Below are positions 1-6,864 of a stretch of 30,996 nt of DNA, piece by piece. The stretch covers positions 1 to 30,996 of the forward strand of contig CAKRMZ010000015.1 of NCBI GenBank assembly GCA_934365155.1. Reading direction: 5' to 3'. The notes under the pieces were generated by a model, which saw only the letters and a list, made by a program, of their open reading frames with translations, made no database searches and had not been told where the DNA came from. Within the stretch, counting starts at the first letter, position 1. Each line of letters starts with the position of its first letter. Origin of the DNA: an uncultured Eubacteriales bacterium (GTDB lineage Bacteria > Bacillota > Clostridia > Oscillospirales > CAG-272). The translations under genes and the position numbers were made by a program.

Positions 1-74
1 GATTCGAACCCATGTGCGATTGCTCGCAAACTGATTTCGAGTCAGCCCCGTTATGACCACTTCGATACCTCTCC
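1..74 (-). tRNA. tRNA-Ser (anticodon CGA), 3' end cut by window edge
   Basis: Read on the minus strand, this begins with the acceptor 5' strand GGAGAGG. A D-arm follows, then a seven-base anticodon loop CTCGAAA (anticodon CGA at plus positions 37-39), a long variable arm typical of class II tRNAs, and the T-loop GGTTCGAATC running off position 1. The long variable arm and the CGA anticodon identify a serine tRNA reading UCG codons. The 3' half of the acceptor stem lies outside the window. Confidence 0.93.
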
Positions 75-328
75 GTAAATATGAATCTCTTTAGATGAGA
101 TAAAGCAGAAATGAAAGGAACAGAATTTTGATGCCGATCATTTCACTTTCTAATACAGTATATCATACATGAAATCAAAAATCAATAATTTCTTGTCTTA
201 ACTTTGATTTTTTCTTGCGCCCACATGAATGCTTTGCTGTATTATAATAAAAACATGCTAAACAGCGGTACTGTTGGATCATGTGAAAACGGAGCAGCAC
301 CATGGGAATAATATTGTATTTCGTGGGC
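75..328. other. Intergenic stretch between tRNA-Ser and the pnuC promoter
   Basis: No credible coding sequence is visible. The left part holds the tRNA promoter. At 243-248 there is an isolated TATAAT on the plus strand without a well-placed -35. Just downstream, about 254-285, the sequence can fold (ACATG/CATGT closing an inner AACAG/CTGTT hairpin). A 17-bp word at 290-306 recurs inside mnmG. No U-tract terminator is visible, so a small RNA here is possible but unsupported. Confidence 0.4.
157..185 (-). promoter_or_regulatory. Sigma-A-type promoter for tRNA-Ser
   Basis: On the minus strand a -35 TTGATT (180-185), a 17-bp spacer and a -10 TATACT (157-162) lie about 80 bp upstream of the tRNA 5' end. 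Spacing and hexamers fit a housekeeping promoter. Confidence 0.6.
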
Positions 329-357
329 TTGCAAAACGGTGAAAATTATGATATAAT
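329..357 (+). promoter_or_regulatory. Sigma-A-type promoter of the pnuC leader
   Basis: A -35 TTGCAA (329-334), a 17-bp spacer and a perfect -10 TATAAT (352-357) place the transcription start near 364. The first structured element of the leader begins there. Confidence 0.75.
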
Positions 358-363
358 ATCCGA

Positions 364-460
364 AATTAGAACTGCCACCGGGTAGTAGAATGCTTGAGCA
401 TTCGTTTACACATCGTTAGGTCTTGGAAGATGTGTATACGAGTGCTTGTTTTTTTGGAGG
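364..460 (+). promoter_or_regulatory. Structured attenuator leader upstream of pnuC (riboswitch candidate, class unassigned)
   Basis: Three elements are visible in this leader of roughly 100 nt. Hairpin 1 pairs ACTGCC (371-376) with GGTAGT (381-386). Hairpin 2 pairs GAATGC (388-393) with GCATTC (398-403). The third element is a long terminator stem: GCATTCGT (398-405) pairs with ACGAGTGC (438-445), and TACACATC pairs with GATGTGTA inside it, followed by a T-rich run at 446-455. Hairpin 2 and the base of the terminator use the same strand (398-403), so they exclude each other. That is the usual antiterminator/terminator arrangement of a transcription-controlling riboswitch. The RBS and ATG follow directly. 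I cannot match the 5' part to a known class with confidence. A compact two-hairpin aptamer whose second hairpin is the antiterminator recalls guanidine-IV, but that is speculation. Confidence 0.65.
398..455 (+). terminator. Conditional intrinsic terminator in the pnuC leader
   Basis: The stem GCATTCGT/ACGAGTGC (one G-U pair) is extended by TACACATC/GATGTGTA and closes on a 14-nt loop. A TTGTTTTTTT run follows. It lies just upstream of the pnuC RBS (GGAGG, 456-460) and competes with the hairpin at 388-403. Confidence 0.7.
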
Positions 461-466
461 CCATTT

Positions 467-1168
467 ATGTTTATTAAAACGAAACCGAGCGATTATTTTA
501 CGAGAAATGAAATAATACTATGGTGTTCGTCCGTAATCCTTATCATAGCTTCGTTTTGCATGTTTGACAGAAAAAACTATTTAATATTAGCGGCTTCGCT
601 GATCGGTGTGACCTCTTTGATTTTCAGCGCAAAGGGAAATCCGTTCGGGCAGCTTTTGATGATATTTTTCAGTTTGCTGTATGGGGTTATTTCGTTTACA
701 TTTTCTTATTACGGTGAAATGATTACTTATCTCGGCATGACAATGCCAATGGCAATTTTCACATTTATTGCTTGGCTTCGAAATCCGTATAACGGAAATA
801 AGGCAGAGGTTAAGGTCAACAGCATCCGGAAAAAAGAAATTATATTTATGTGGCTGTTGACTATCGTGGTGACTGCCGTCTTTTATTTCATTTTGGATGC
901 TTTTCATACGGCAAATATTGTGCCGAGTACGATCTCGGTCACAACGAGCTTTGTCGCCGTTTATCTTACTTTCCGGCGAAGCCCGTTCTTTGCTCTTGCA
1001 TATGCCGCAAATGATATTGTGCTGATTATATTATGGGTTCTGGCAAGTATAGCGGACGCAAGCTATATTTCGGTTGTCGTTTGCTTTGTTGCTTTTTTGG
1101 TCAATGATATCTATGGGTTTTTAAATTGGAAAAGGATCAAAGAAAGGCAGACGGCAACAAACCCTTAA
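467..1168 (+). CDS. pnuC: PnuC-family nicotinamide riboside/vitamin transporter
   Basis: This is a 233-residue, very hydrophobic protein with about seven membrane segments. PnuC-family marks include the N-x-x-x-G-N-K-x-E-V segment after the first helices, R-x-S-P-F-F-A-L-A-Y with N-D-I-V-L-I-x-L-W in the second half, and the C-terminal V-N-D-I-Y-G-F-x-N-W-K-R. PnuC proteins move vitamins or their nucleosides by facilitated diffusion, driven by intracellular phosphorylation. Nicotinamide riboside is the classic substrate, but relatives take thiamine, riboflavin or deoxynucleosides, so the substrate is not fixed here. ATG 467 is chosen because GGAGG sits at 456-460; an in-frame TTG at 446 would lie within the leader and upstream of that RBS. 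The gene is monocistronic, controlled by the attenuator leader, and ends at a strong terminator shared with mnmG. Confidence 0.85.
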   Translation: MFIKTKPSDYFTRNEIILWCSSVILIIASFCMFDRKNYLILAASLIGVTSLIFSAKGNPFGQLLMIFFSLLYGVISFTFSYYGEMITYLGMTMPMAIFTFIAWLRNPYNGNKAEVKVNSIRKKEIIFMWLLTIVVTAVFYFILDAFHTANIVPSTISVTTSFVAVYLTFRRSPFFALAYAANDIVLIILWVLASIADASYISVVVCFVAFLVNDIYGFLNWKRIKERQTATNP

Positions 1169-1194
1169 AAATTTTTCAATTTACTTCTATATGC

Positions 1195-1226
1195 AAAAAC
1201 CGAGTGGAAATTTCCACTCGGTTTTT
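1195..1226. terminator. Bidirectional terminator between pnuC and mnmG
   Basis: A perfect 32-bp palindrome has the stem CCGAGTGGAAA/TTTCCACTCGG, flanked by A5 on the left and T5 on the right. It therefore forms a hairpin plus U-tract on either strand and can end both convergent genes. Confidence 0.9.
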
Positions 1227-1270
1227 ATAATATTCGCTGTTTCAAAGCGTATACAAACAAAAGCGTAAAT

Positions 1271-3160
1271 TTATTTGTTTAAATAAATTAACAAAACTGC
1301 GATATCCGCAGGAGATACTCCGCTGATACGGGATGCCGCACCGATATTTTTCGGTTGAATTTTATTGAGTTTTTCAATTGCCTCCAAGCGCAGGCCCTTT
1401 ATCGATCGAAAATCAATATTTTCAGGGATTTTTTTGTTTTCCAATTTTAAAAATTTATTGGCCTCTTCTGTTTGCCGTTTAATATATCCCTCATATTTTA
1501 TGTTGATCTGGACCTCTTTGACGATGTCAGCAGAAAGAGCAGGACGATTCGGATCGAGCGGAAGCAGCCTTTGATAGGAAATTTCCGGACGTCGGAGCAG
1601 TTCCGCAAGACTGATGCCGGTTACAATGGCGGCGGAATCGTATTGACTGAGAATGCGGTTGTTTTCCTCACAGGGGCTGATTACGGTTTTTTGAAGACGT
1701 TCGATTTCATTGGCAATCGAAATCTCCTTTTTGCGGAATTTGGCAAGTCTTTCATCACTGATTAATCCGACGCGGTGACCGGTTTCAATCAAACGACTGT
1801 CGGCATTATCCTGACGGAGCAACAACCGGTATTCGGAACGGGACGTCATGATGCGATACGGCTCATTGGTGCCCTTGGTCACTAAATCATCAATCAAAGT
1901 TCCGATGTAGGAATTGCTTCGGAGCAGCACCATGGGCTCTTGTCCTTTGATTTTCAATGCAGCGTTGATTCCCGCGACAAGGCCCTGTGCAGCGGCCTCT
2001 TCATATCCGGAGGTGCCGTTGAACTGTCCGGCTCCGTATAAGCCGGAGATGTTTTTAAACTCTAATGTATGGAGCATTTGGGTCGGGTCAACGCAGTCAT
2101 ATTCAATGGCATAAGCATATCGCATAATATGTGCGTGTTCAAATCCCCGCAGAGAGTGCAACATTTGCGTTTGTACATCAATGGGTAAAGAAGAGGAAAA
2201 TCCCTGCAGATAAATTTCAGCAGTATTTTCTCCCATGGGTTCTACAAAAAGCTGATGGCGTTTCTTGTCGGAAAAACGTACGATTTTATCTTCAATGCTC
2301 GGACAGTAGCGCGGACCGGTTCCGTGAATTACGCCTGAATACAGCGGGGAACGGTGAAGATTTGAGCGAATAATATCATGTGTGTTCTCGTTTGTATAGG
2401 CAATATAGCAAGAAGTTTGTTGCCGACCGGCAAAAAGGTGCGGATCGGTTCTGCTTGAAAATGGCGTAATATCTGTTTCGTTTTCCTGCTTTTCCAGTGC
2501 GCTGTAATCGATGGAATCCCTATGGATTCGAACCGGAGTGCCGGTCTTGAAACGCATCAGACGAATTCCTTCACGTATCAAAGAGACACTGAATTCGGTA
2601 GCCGGAAGCATCCCGTCGGGGCCGGCAGAGCGTGTGTATTCTCCGGTAATCACACGGCCGTTTAGATAGGTTCCGGTACAGATGATTGCTGCCTTGACAA
2701 AATACTGAGAGCCTAATGCGGTGGTAACGCTATGAAGGTGCTTTTTGCCGTTTTCGTCGGTTTTGCATGTGAAATCGACAATTTCTGCCATAACAATACG
2801 CAGATTTTTTTGCTCTTCCAAGGTTTTTTTCATTAAAATTTGATAGCTGCGACGGTCTGCCTGAATCCGTTTGGAATGAACGGCAGGTCCCTTGCCCTGA
2901 TTTAAAATTCGGCTTTGCAGGGTGACACAGTCCGCCGCATATGCCATTTCGCCGCCTAAGGCGTCTATTTCAAAAACAAGCTGCCCTTTGCCTGTGCCGC
3001 CGATTGACGGATTGCAGGGCATATTGCCGATTGCATCCAAATTAATCGTAAAAAGAACGGTATCAAGACCGAGTCTTGCGCAAGCCAGCGCGGCTTCGAT
3101 TCCGGCATGGCCGCCGCCGACTACTGCGACGTCGGCGCTTAAATTTATACTACTTTGCAC
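1271..3160 (-). CDS. mnmG: tRNA uridine 5-carboxymethylaminomethyl modification enzyme MnmG (GidA)
   Basis: This 629-residue protein matches full-length MnmG, the FAD/NADH-dependent subunit that works with the GTPase MnmE to modify the wobble uridine (cmnm5U34) of certain tRNAs. The N-terminus has the Rossmann FAD motif GGGHAGIEAA at about residues 15-24. GNMPCNPSIGG and GTGPRYCPSIEDKI carry the two conserved cysteines of the family. GAGQFNGTSGYEEAAAQG is the second dinucleotide-binding signature, and the C-terminal helical domain ends in the usual SGVSPADI region. Translation starts at a GTG (3158-3160) preceded by AGGAGAA at the right distance. It has its own promoter and is monocistronic here; mnmE is not in the window. 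All catalytic landmarks are intact. Confidence 0.97.
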   Translation of the reverse strand: MQSSINLSADVAVVGGGHAGIEAALACARLGLDTVLFTINLDAIGNMPCNPSIGGTGKGQLVFEIDALGGEMAYAADCVTLQSRILNQGKGPAVHSKRIQADRRSYQILMKKTLEEQKNLRIVMAEIVDFTCKTDENGKKHLHSVTTALGSQYFVKAAIICTGTYLNGRVITGEYTRSAGPDGMLPATEFSVSLIREGIRLMRFKTGTPVRIHRDSIDYSALEKQENETDITPFSSRTDPHLFAGRQQTSCYIAYTNENTHDIIRSNLHRSPLYSGVIHGTGPRYCPSIEDKIVRFSDKKRHQLFVEPMGENTAEIYLQGFSSSLPIDVQTQMLHSLRGFEHAHIMRYAYAIEYDCVDPTQMLHTLEFKNISGLYGAGQFNGTSGYEEAAAQGLVAGINAALKIKGQEPMVLLRSNSYIGTLIDDLVTKGTNEPYRIMTSRSEYRLLLRQDNADSRLIETGHRVGLISDERLAKFRKKEISIANEIERLQKTVISPCEENNRILSQYDSAAIVTGISLAELLRRPEISYQRLLPLDPNRPALSADIVKEVQINIKYEGYIKRQTEEANKFLKLENKKIPENIDFRSIKGLRLEAIEKLNKIQPKNIGAASRISGVSPADIAVLLIYLNK

Positions 3161-3203
3161 GTTTTTCTCCTACCGGCCAAAGCCGAAATTCTCATTGTTT
3201 TTT

Positions 3204-3232
3204 ATTCTACTCTAAGTAAAAAAAAAAGTCAA
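3204..3232 (-). promoter_or_regulatory. Sigma-A-type promoter of mnmG
   Basis: On the minus strand, -35 TTGACT (3227-3232), a 17-bp spacer and -10 TAGAAT (3204-3209) lie about 45 bp upstream of the GTG start. Confidence 0.75.
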
Positions 3233-3401
3233 TATATATTCAACATGAGCGAAAATCCGCCTTGATCCGGACGAGGGGGAGGCGGGATGCTTTTTGTACA
3301 TAAATACCATTTTATTTCTGTTTTTTAAGAGGGCTTTTCGGGCCTTTGTTTCGGCGCAGACATGACCGCTTTATATGCATATTACCGAGCATAGATAAGA
3401 C

Positions 3402-3430
3402 TTGACTTTTCTTTCACGTTCCTATATTAT
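3402..3430 (+). promoter_or_regulatory. Sigma-A-type promoter of yqeG-rarA
   Basis: A -35 TTGACT (3402-3407), a 17-bp spacer and a -10 TATTAT (3425-3430) lie about 30 bp upstream of the yqeG start codon. Confidence 0.75.
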
Positions 3431-3463
3431 AAATTTACTATAACATATGGAAAGAAAACAGAA

Positions 3464-3973
3464 ATGAAAGCTCATATCAATCACTGGCTCCCGGATCTAA
3501 TGCTGCAGGATGTATTTATGATCACTCCGTCCATGCTGAAAGAACAGGGAATTCGTGCATTAGCACTCGATATTGATAATACCTTGGCCCCGTATTCTGC
3601 ACTGTCACCGGATCCGAAAACGATTGCCTGGCTGCAAAAGATGACCGACGAGGGAATTATATGTTTTGTAATTTCCAACAACAAGTATGCGCGTGTGGCA
3701 GAGTTTTGCCAATCGATCGGGACTCCTTTTGCTTGTGAGTCCAACAAGCCTTCCGTAAAAAAATTGCAACAGTTTGCGCGGGAATTTCACTTAAATCCCG
3801 ATGAAATTTTAGTGCTCGGCGACCAAATTTTCACCGATGTATGGATGGCAAAAAGATATGGTTGCCGCGCGTGGATGGTAGATCCGATTGATCCGTCACT
3901 GGAAGGATGGCTGATTCGGCTCAAACGCATCCTTGAAAAACCTTTTATTTATGCGTATCGCAGAAAACATTGA
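3464..3973 (+). CDS. yqeG: YqeG family HAD-superfamily (IIIA) phosphatase
   Basis: This 169-residue protein has the HAD motif I DIDNTLAPY (nucleophile/acid pair Asp36 and Asp38), motif II VISNN, and motif III/IV LGDQIFTDVWMAKRYG. The N-terminal W-L-P-D-x-M-x-x-D-V segment is the family signature. Length matches the YqeG phosphatase family. The physiological substrate is not established; distant relatives include the eukaryotic mitochondrial phosphatidylglycerophosphate phosphatase, so a role in phosphatidylglycerol synthesis is possible. The start ATG has a weak GGAAAG upstream. The gene is transcribed from its own promoter and probably together with rarA, which begins 20 bp after its stop codon. 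Confidence 0.85.
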   Translation: MKAHINHWLPDLMLQDVFMITPSMLKEQGIRALALDIDNTLAPYSALSPDPKTIAWLQKMTDEGIICFVISNNKYARVAEFCQSIGTPFACESNKPSVKKLQQFAREFHLNPDEILVLGDQIFTDVWMAKRYGCRAWMVDPIDPSLEGWLIRLKRILEKPFIYAYRRKH

Positions 3974-3993
3974 ATGAAGGGAGGATATGCTGT

Positions 3994-5241
3994 ATGCAAC
4001 CGTTAGCAAATCGGATGCGTCCCTGCGGTCTGGAAGAGATGATCGGTCAAAAGCACCTGATCGGCTCAAATGGGGTGATTTCCCGTATGCTTGCTTCCGG
4101 CAGAATATCCAATATGATTTTTTACGGTCCTCCCGGAACCGGAAAAACGACGGTGGCCAATATTATTGCCAAAAGCTGTGAAATGCAGTTGTATAAGCTT
4201 AACGCAACCAATTGCGGAATTGCGGAGATTAAAGCCGTTATTGCAGAGACCGAAACCGTGTTTGCCAACAAAGGGGTTCTGCTTTATTTAGACGAAATTC
4301 AATATTTCAATAAAAAGCAGCAGCAGTCTTTGTTAGAGTTCGTTGAGGACGGACGTATTACGTTGATTGCTTCCACTACGGAAAATCCCTATTTTTATAT
4401 TTTTCCCGCGTTGCTTTCCCGCTGCACGGTGCTTGAATTTTATCCGGTTCCGTCCGAAGAAATCGAAGCATATGTTCTGAAAGTTTTTGAATTTTTAAAT
4501 AAAGAAAATAACAAGTCCAAAATCTTAAGCGCCGATGCGGCACGTCGAATTGCGCAGGTGTCCTGCGGAGATGTGCGCCGCTCCATTGGAATTTCAGAAG
4601 AAGTCTATTATTTAACCGATGAAGAGGTTTGTGCCGAGACGGTTGATTTAATTGTTCCGAAGGTAATGGGCGCGTTTGGCAGGGACGGGGACGAGCATTA
4701 TGACTTATTGAGTGCATTTCAGAAGTCGATACGCGGGTCGGATCCCGATGCGGCGATTTTTTATTTGGCAAAGCTCTTGGACTGCGGTGAATTGCTTTCC
4801 GTTTGCCGCAGATTACAAGTGATTGCTTCGGAAGATGTGGGACTGGCTTTTTCCAATGCGGCGGTAATTTGCCGGGCTTGTGTAGAGAGTGCACGCGAAT
4901 TGGGAATGCCGGAGGCCTCCGTTCCGCTTTCTCATGCGACGATTGCACTGGCAACGGCACCGAAATCCGATTCGGCGGTTGCGGCCTATCAAAAGGTTTT
5001 GCAGGATTTAAAGGACGGGCGCGGAAACGAAATTCCGGCATATTTAAGAGATGCTCATTATAAAGGTGCCGAACGACTCTCACGCGGAGTGGGATATCAG
5101 TATCCGCATTCTTATCCGAATCACTATGTGAAGCAGCAGTATTTGCCGGATGATTTGGCGACAAGACAGTATTACAGCTATGCGGATAATAAAAACGAGA
5201 GAGCAGCCGAGGATTATTGGAAAAGGATAAAGAATTTATAA
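3994..5241 (+). CDS. rarA: Replication-associated recombination protein A (RarA/MgsA), AAA+ ATPase
   Basis: This is a 415-residue clamp-loader-like AAA+ ATPase. Walker A GPPGTGKTT is at residues 45-53, Walker B LLYLDEIQ at about 96-103, and sensor 1 IASTTENP follows. The arginine-finger region LLSRC, the C-terminal SDAVAAY-like segment (here SDSAVAAYQKVL) and the H-Y-K-G-A motif are characteristic of RarA/MgsA/WRNIP1. The family acts at stalled replication forks. ATG 3994 is chosen because AAGGGAGG (3977-3984) precedes it by nine bases and homologues begin with M-x-P-L-A-x-R-M-R-P. A TTG at 3970 would lie upstream of that RBS. The usual DEIHRF after Walker B is DEIQYF here. Its stop codon interlocks with that of convergent spmB. 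Confidence 0.92.
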   Translation: MQPLANRMRPCGLEEMIGQKHLIGSNGVISRMLASGRISNMIFYGPPGTGKTTVANIIAKSCEMQLYKLNATNCGIAEIKAVIAETETVFANKGVLLYLDEIQYFNKKQQQSLLEFVEDGRITLIASTTENPYFYIFPALLSRCTVLEFYPVPSEEIEAYVLKVFEFLNKENNKSKILSADAARRIAQVSCGDVRRSIGISEEVYYLTDEEVCAETVDLIVPKVMGAFGRDGDEHYDLLSAFQKSIRGSDPDAAIFYLAKLLDCGELLSVCRRLQVIASEDVGLAFSNAAVICRACVESARELGMPEASVPLSHATIALATAPKSDSAVAAYQKVLQDLKDGRGNEIPAYLRDAHYKGAERLSRGVGYQYPHSYPNHYVKQQYLPDDLATRQYYSYADNKNERAAEDYWKRIKNL

Positions 5242-5763
5242 GAGAAGTCGGGTGACAAGACAGGAAATACAGACCGAAAAGAGCATAGTAAGCAACGCGG
5301 CAGCCATGGCATGCCGCGTTTTTTTGATGTGCACGGCTCCGAAATAAATACTGAGAATATAAACAACCGTATCCGAGGAACCCATGATTACAGAGGCGAT
5401 TAAGCCGACGGTGCTGTCCGGACCGTAGGTCTTGAAAATATTGTCAATCAATGCGATGGAGGCACTGCCGGAAACCGGACGGACAATGATGAGAGGGAGA
5501 AGTTCACTCGGAAATCCGAGCGCGTTTCCCAAAGGCGACAGAAGCTCGGCAAAAAACTGCGGGGCTCCGCTGGCCGAGAATGCCGAAACGGCAGTCATTA
5601 AAAGAACCAAAGTCGGAATGAGCTGAACCGTTGTTTGCAATCCGTTTTTTGCGCCTTCCAAAAATGCCGTGAACAAATCTTTTTTTGAAAACAGAATCAG
5701 CAGTGCGCAAAGCAGCAGAATGACAGGAACCGTCAATGCAGATATCGATATAATCGCAGCCAT
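5236..5763 (-). CDS. spmB: Spore maturation protein B (SpmB)
   Basis: This 175-residue integral membrane protein has a nucleoside-transporter-gate (Gate) type fold. The conserved LIIVRPVSGSAS and IMGSSDTVVYILSIYFG segments identify SpmB. In Bacillus subtilis SpmA and SpmB are needed for full dehydration of the spore core; the molecular substrate is unknown. It starts 3 bp after the spmA stop, with GGAGAGG located inside the end of spmA, so the two are translated from one message. Its 3' end overlaps the convergent rarA by six bases, and no intrinsic terminator is visible between them. Confidence 0.92.
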   Translation of the reverse strand: MAAIISISALTVPVILLLCALLILFSKKDLFTAFLEGAKNGLQTTVQLIPTLVLLMTAVSAFSASGAPQFFAELLSPLGNALGFPSELLPLIIVRPVSGSASIALIDNIFKTYGPDSTVGLIASVIMGSSDTVVYILSIYFGAVHIKKTRHAMAAALLTMLFSVCISCLVTRLLL

Positions 5764-5766
5764 ATT

Positions 5767-6351
5767 TTACAGTCCTCTCCGGTTTGAGAACAAGGCCAGT
5801 GCTCGGGAAATAAAAACAGAAAACATAAAGCTTGCGAAAGAGCATATCCATACCGGAACAATAATCAAAAAGGGATTTTGAGAGCCTGCCGCGTTGCGAA
5901 GCGTGATAAGCGTTTGCGGTATTAAACTTAAAGGAGCGGTATTCATTACCGCAAAGGTAATCATGTCATTTCCCGCTTTATCCGGATAAATTTTTTGCAT
6001 TTTTTGCATGGCTTTAATACCGAGCGGAGTCGCGGCATTTCCGATTCCCAACATATTAGCGCAAATACTGGAGCAAATCTCCTTTTCACCAACGGAGGTT
6101 TTGGCAACGTCCGGAAACGCAAAACGGATGAAGGGGTGAAAGATACGCGATAGCTTTTGAGTGATGTTTGCTTTTTCGAGGACATTCATGATGCCGGACC
6201 ACAGGCACATCATTCCGCACAGAGAGATGGAAAGGGTAATGGCCCGCTCGGCTCCGTCCATGACGGCGGTTCCGATATTTTCTGTATTTCCGCTGAATAC
6301 GGCAAAAAAGACAGAAATAAGACACATAATTGAAAAAATTTTTCCCAGCAT
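5767..6351 (-). CDS. spmA: Spore maturation protein A (SpmA)
   Basis: This 194-residue membrane protein pairs with SpmB. Family marks are GAERAITLSISLCGMMCLWSG and the conserved NMLGIGNAATPLGIKAM segment. The start is placed at ATG 6349-6351 because AAAGGAG lies ten bases upstream on the minus strand and this gives the normal family length of just under 200 residues. A longer reading from 6438 would add about 29 unconserved residues that run into the divergent promoter of the AbrB gene. In Bacillus the homologous genes are expressed in the mother cell under sigma-E. The minus-strand region 6365-6430 is AT-rich and could hold a sporulation promoter, but I cannot define one. Presence of spmA/spmB supports an endospore former. 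Confidence 0.9.
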   Translation of the reverse strand: MLGKIFSIMCLISVFFAVFSGNTENIGTAVMDGAERAITLSISLCGMMCLWSGIMNVLEKANITQKLSRIFHPFIRFAFPDVAKTSVGEKEICSSICANMLGIGNAATPLGIKAMQKMQKIYPDKAGNDMITFAVMNTAPLSLIPQTLITLRNAAGSQNPFLIIVPVWICSFASFMFSVFISRALALFSNRRGL

Positions 6352-6431
6352 ACTAAAAAAGCTCCTTTGGAGAGGAAATCCTATGTAATATCGAATAAAA
6401 AATATGTTTTTATGAATTTTACGCGAAGATA

Positions 6432-6460
6432 TTGACAAATATTGTAAATTATGATAAAGT
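6432..6460 (+). promoter_or_regulatory. Sigma-A-type promoter of the AbrB-like gene
   Basis: A perfect -35 TTGACA (6432-6437), a 17-bp spacer and a -10 TAAAGT (6455-6460) preceded by an extended TGA. It lies about 50 bp upstream of the start codon. Confidence 0.75.
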
Positions 6461-6509
6461 ATTCTTGGATGTTGTACGAGGTGTTTTACAAAAAAAGGGG
6501 GACATTAAA

Positions 6510-6761
6510 ATGAAATCAACCGGTGTAGTAAGAAGAATTGATGAGTTGGGACGGATTGTTCTGCCCATTGAACTCAGAAAGGTAATGGATATTGCTGTAA
6601 AGGATTCTTTAGAGATCTTTGTGGAAGAGGATAAAATTATTTTAAAGAAATATTCTCCCTCTTGCACATTTTGCGGTGACCCGAATAATGTAGTTTCTTA
6701 TAAGGGGAAACTGGTCTGTAAAAAATGCGCGGCGAATCTTGAAAAACTGAGTAAAATCTGA
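6510..6761 (+). CDS. AbrB/SpoVT-family transition-state regulator with C-terminal zinc ribbon
   Basis: This 83-residue protein has residues 1-45 forming a swapped-hairpin AbrB DNA-binding domain (STGVVRRIDELGRIVLPIEL, with D-x-x-G-R-I-V-L-P-x-E-x-R). Residues 50-75 hold four cysteines as C52-x2-C55 and C70-x2-C73, a probable zinc ribbon replacing the longer C-terminal domain of Bacillus AbrB. Such short AbrB proteins are common in clostridia and control stationary-phase or sporulation genes as dimers or tetramers. Target genes are not knowable from this window. ATG 6510 has AAGGGGG at 6495-6501; an upstream in-frame extension lies before this RBS. It is divergent from spmA, followed by a strong terminator, and monocistronic. 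Confidence 0.88.
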   Translation: MKSTGVVRRIDELGRIVLPIELRKVMDIAVKDSLEIFVEEDKIILKKYSPSCTFCGDPNNVVSYKGKLVCKKCAANLEKLSKI

Positions 6762-6804
6762 CACCGTTTGTTTTCATTTTATGTTTTGCGTGGGGTTATT
6801 ATGA

Positions 6805-6854
6805 AAAAAACAGGCCGACGAAAAGCACAACCGCTTTAGCCGGCCTGTTTTTTT
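6805..6854. terminator. Bidirectional terminator between the AbrB gene and the P-loop ATPase
   Basis: The stem AACAGGCCG (6809-6817)/CGGCCTGTT, extended inside by AAAGC/GCTTT, is flanked by A7 on the left and T7 on the right. It can end both convergent transcripts. Confidence 0.85.
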
Positions 6855-6864
6855 ATTTTGGCAA

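Larger units (their letters stand above)
3161..3463. other. Divergent intergenic region mnmG/yqeG
   Basis: About 300 bp with no gene. It holds the mnmG promoter at the left and the yqeG promoter at the right. Between them is a GC-rich segment with an imperfect CCGCCT/AGGCGG inverted repeat (about 3258-3295) followed by a short T-run. It could be a weak terminator-like hairpin but has no obvious gene to serve. Confidence 0.5.

Noticed and set aside
3258..3297. GC-rich CCGCCT/AGGCGG inverted repeat with a short T-run
   Set aside because: Imperfect stem with a long loop and only a short T-run, in a divergent promoter region with no upstream plus-strand gene to terminate.
4376..5164. Long open frame (262 codons) on the minus strand inside rarA
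   Set aside because: It is fully antisense to a well-supported rarA, has proline/arginine/histidine-rich unnatural composition, no RBS and no recognisable domain. It is a by-product of rarA codon use.
6365..6430. Sporulation (sigma-E or sigma-G) promoter for spmA-spmB
   Set aside because: AT-rich sequence gives several partial matches to -10-like CATA words, but none with a convincing -35 at the right spacing.
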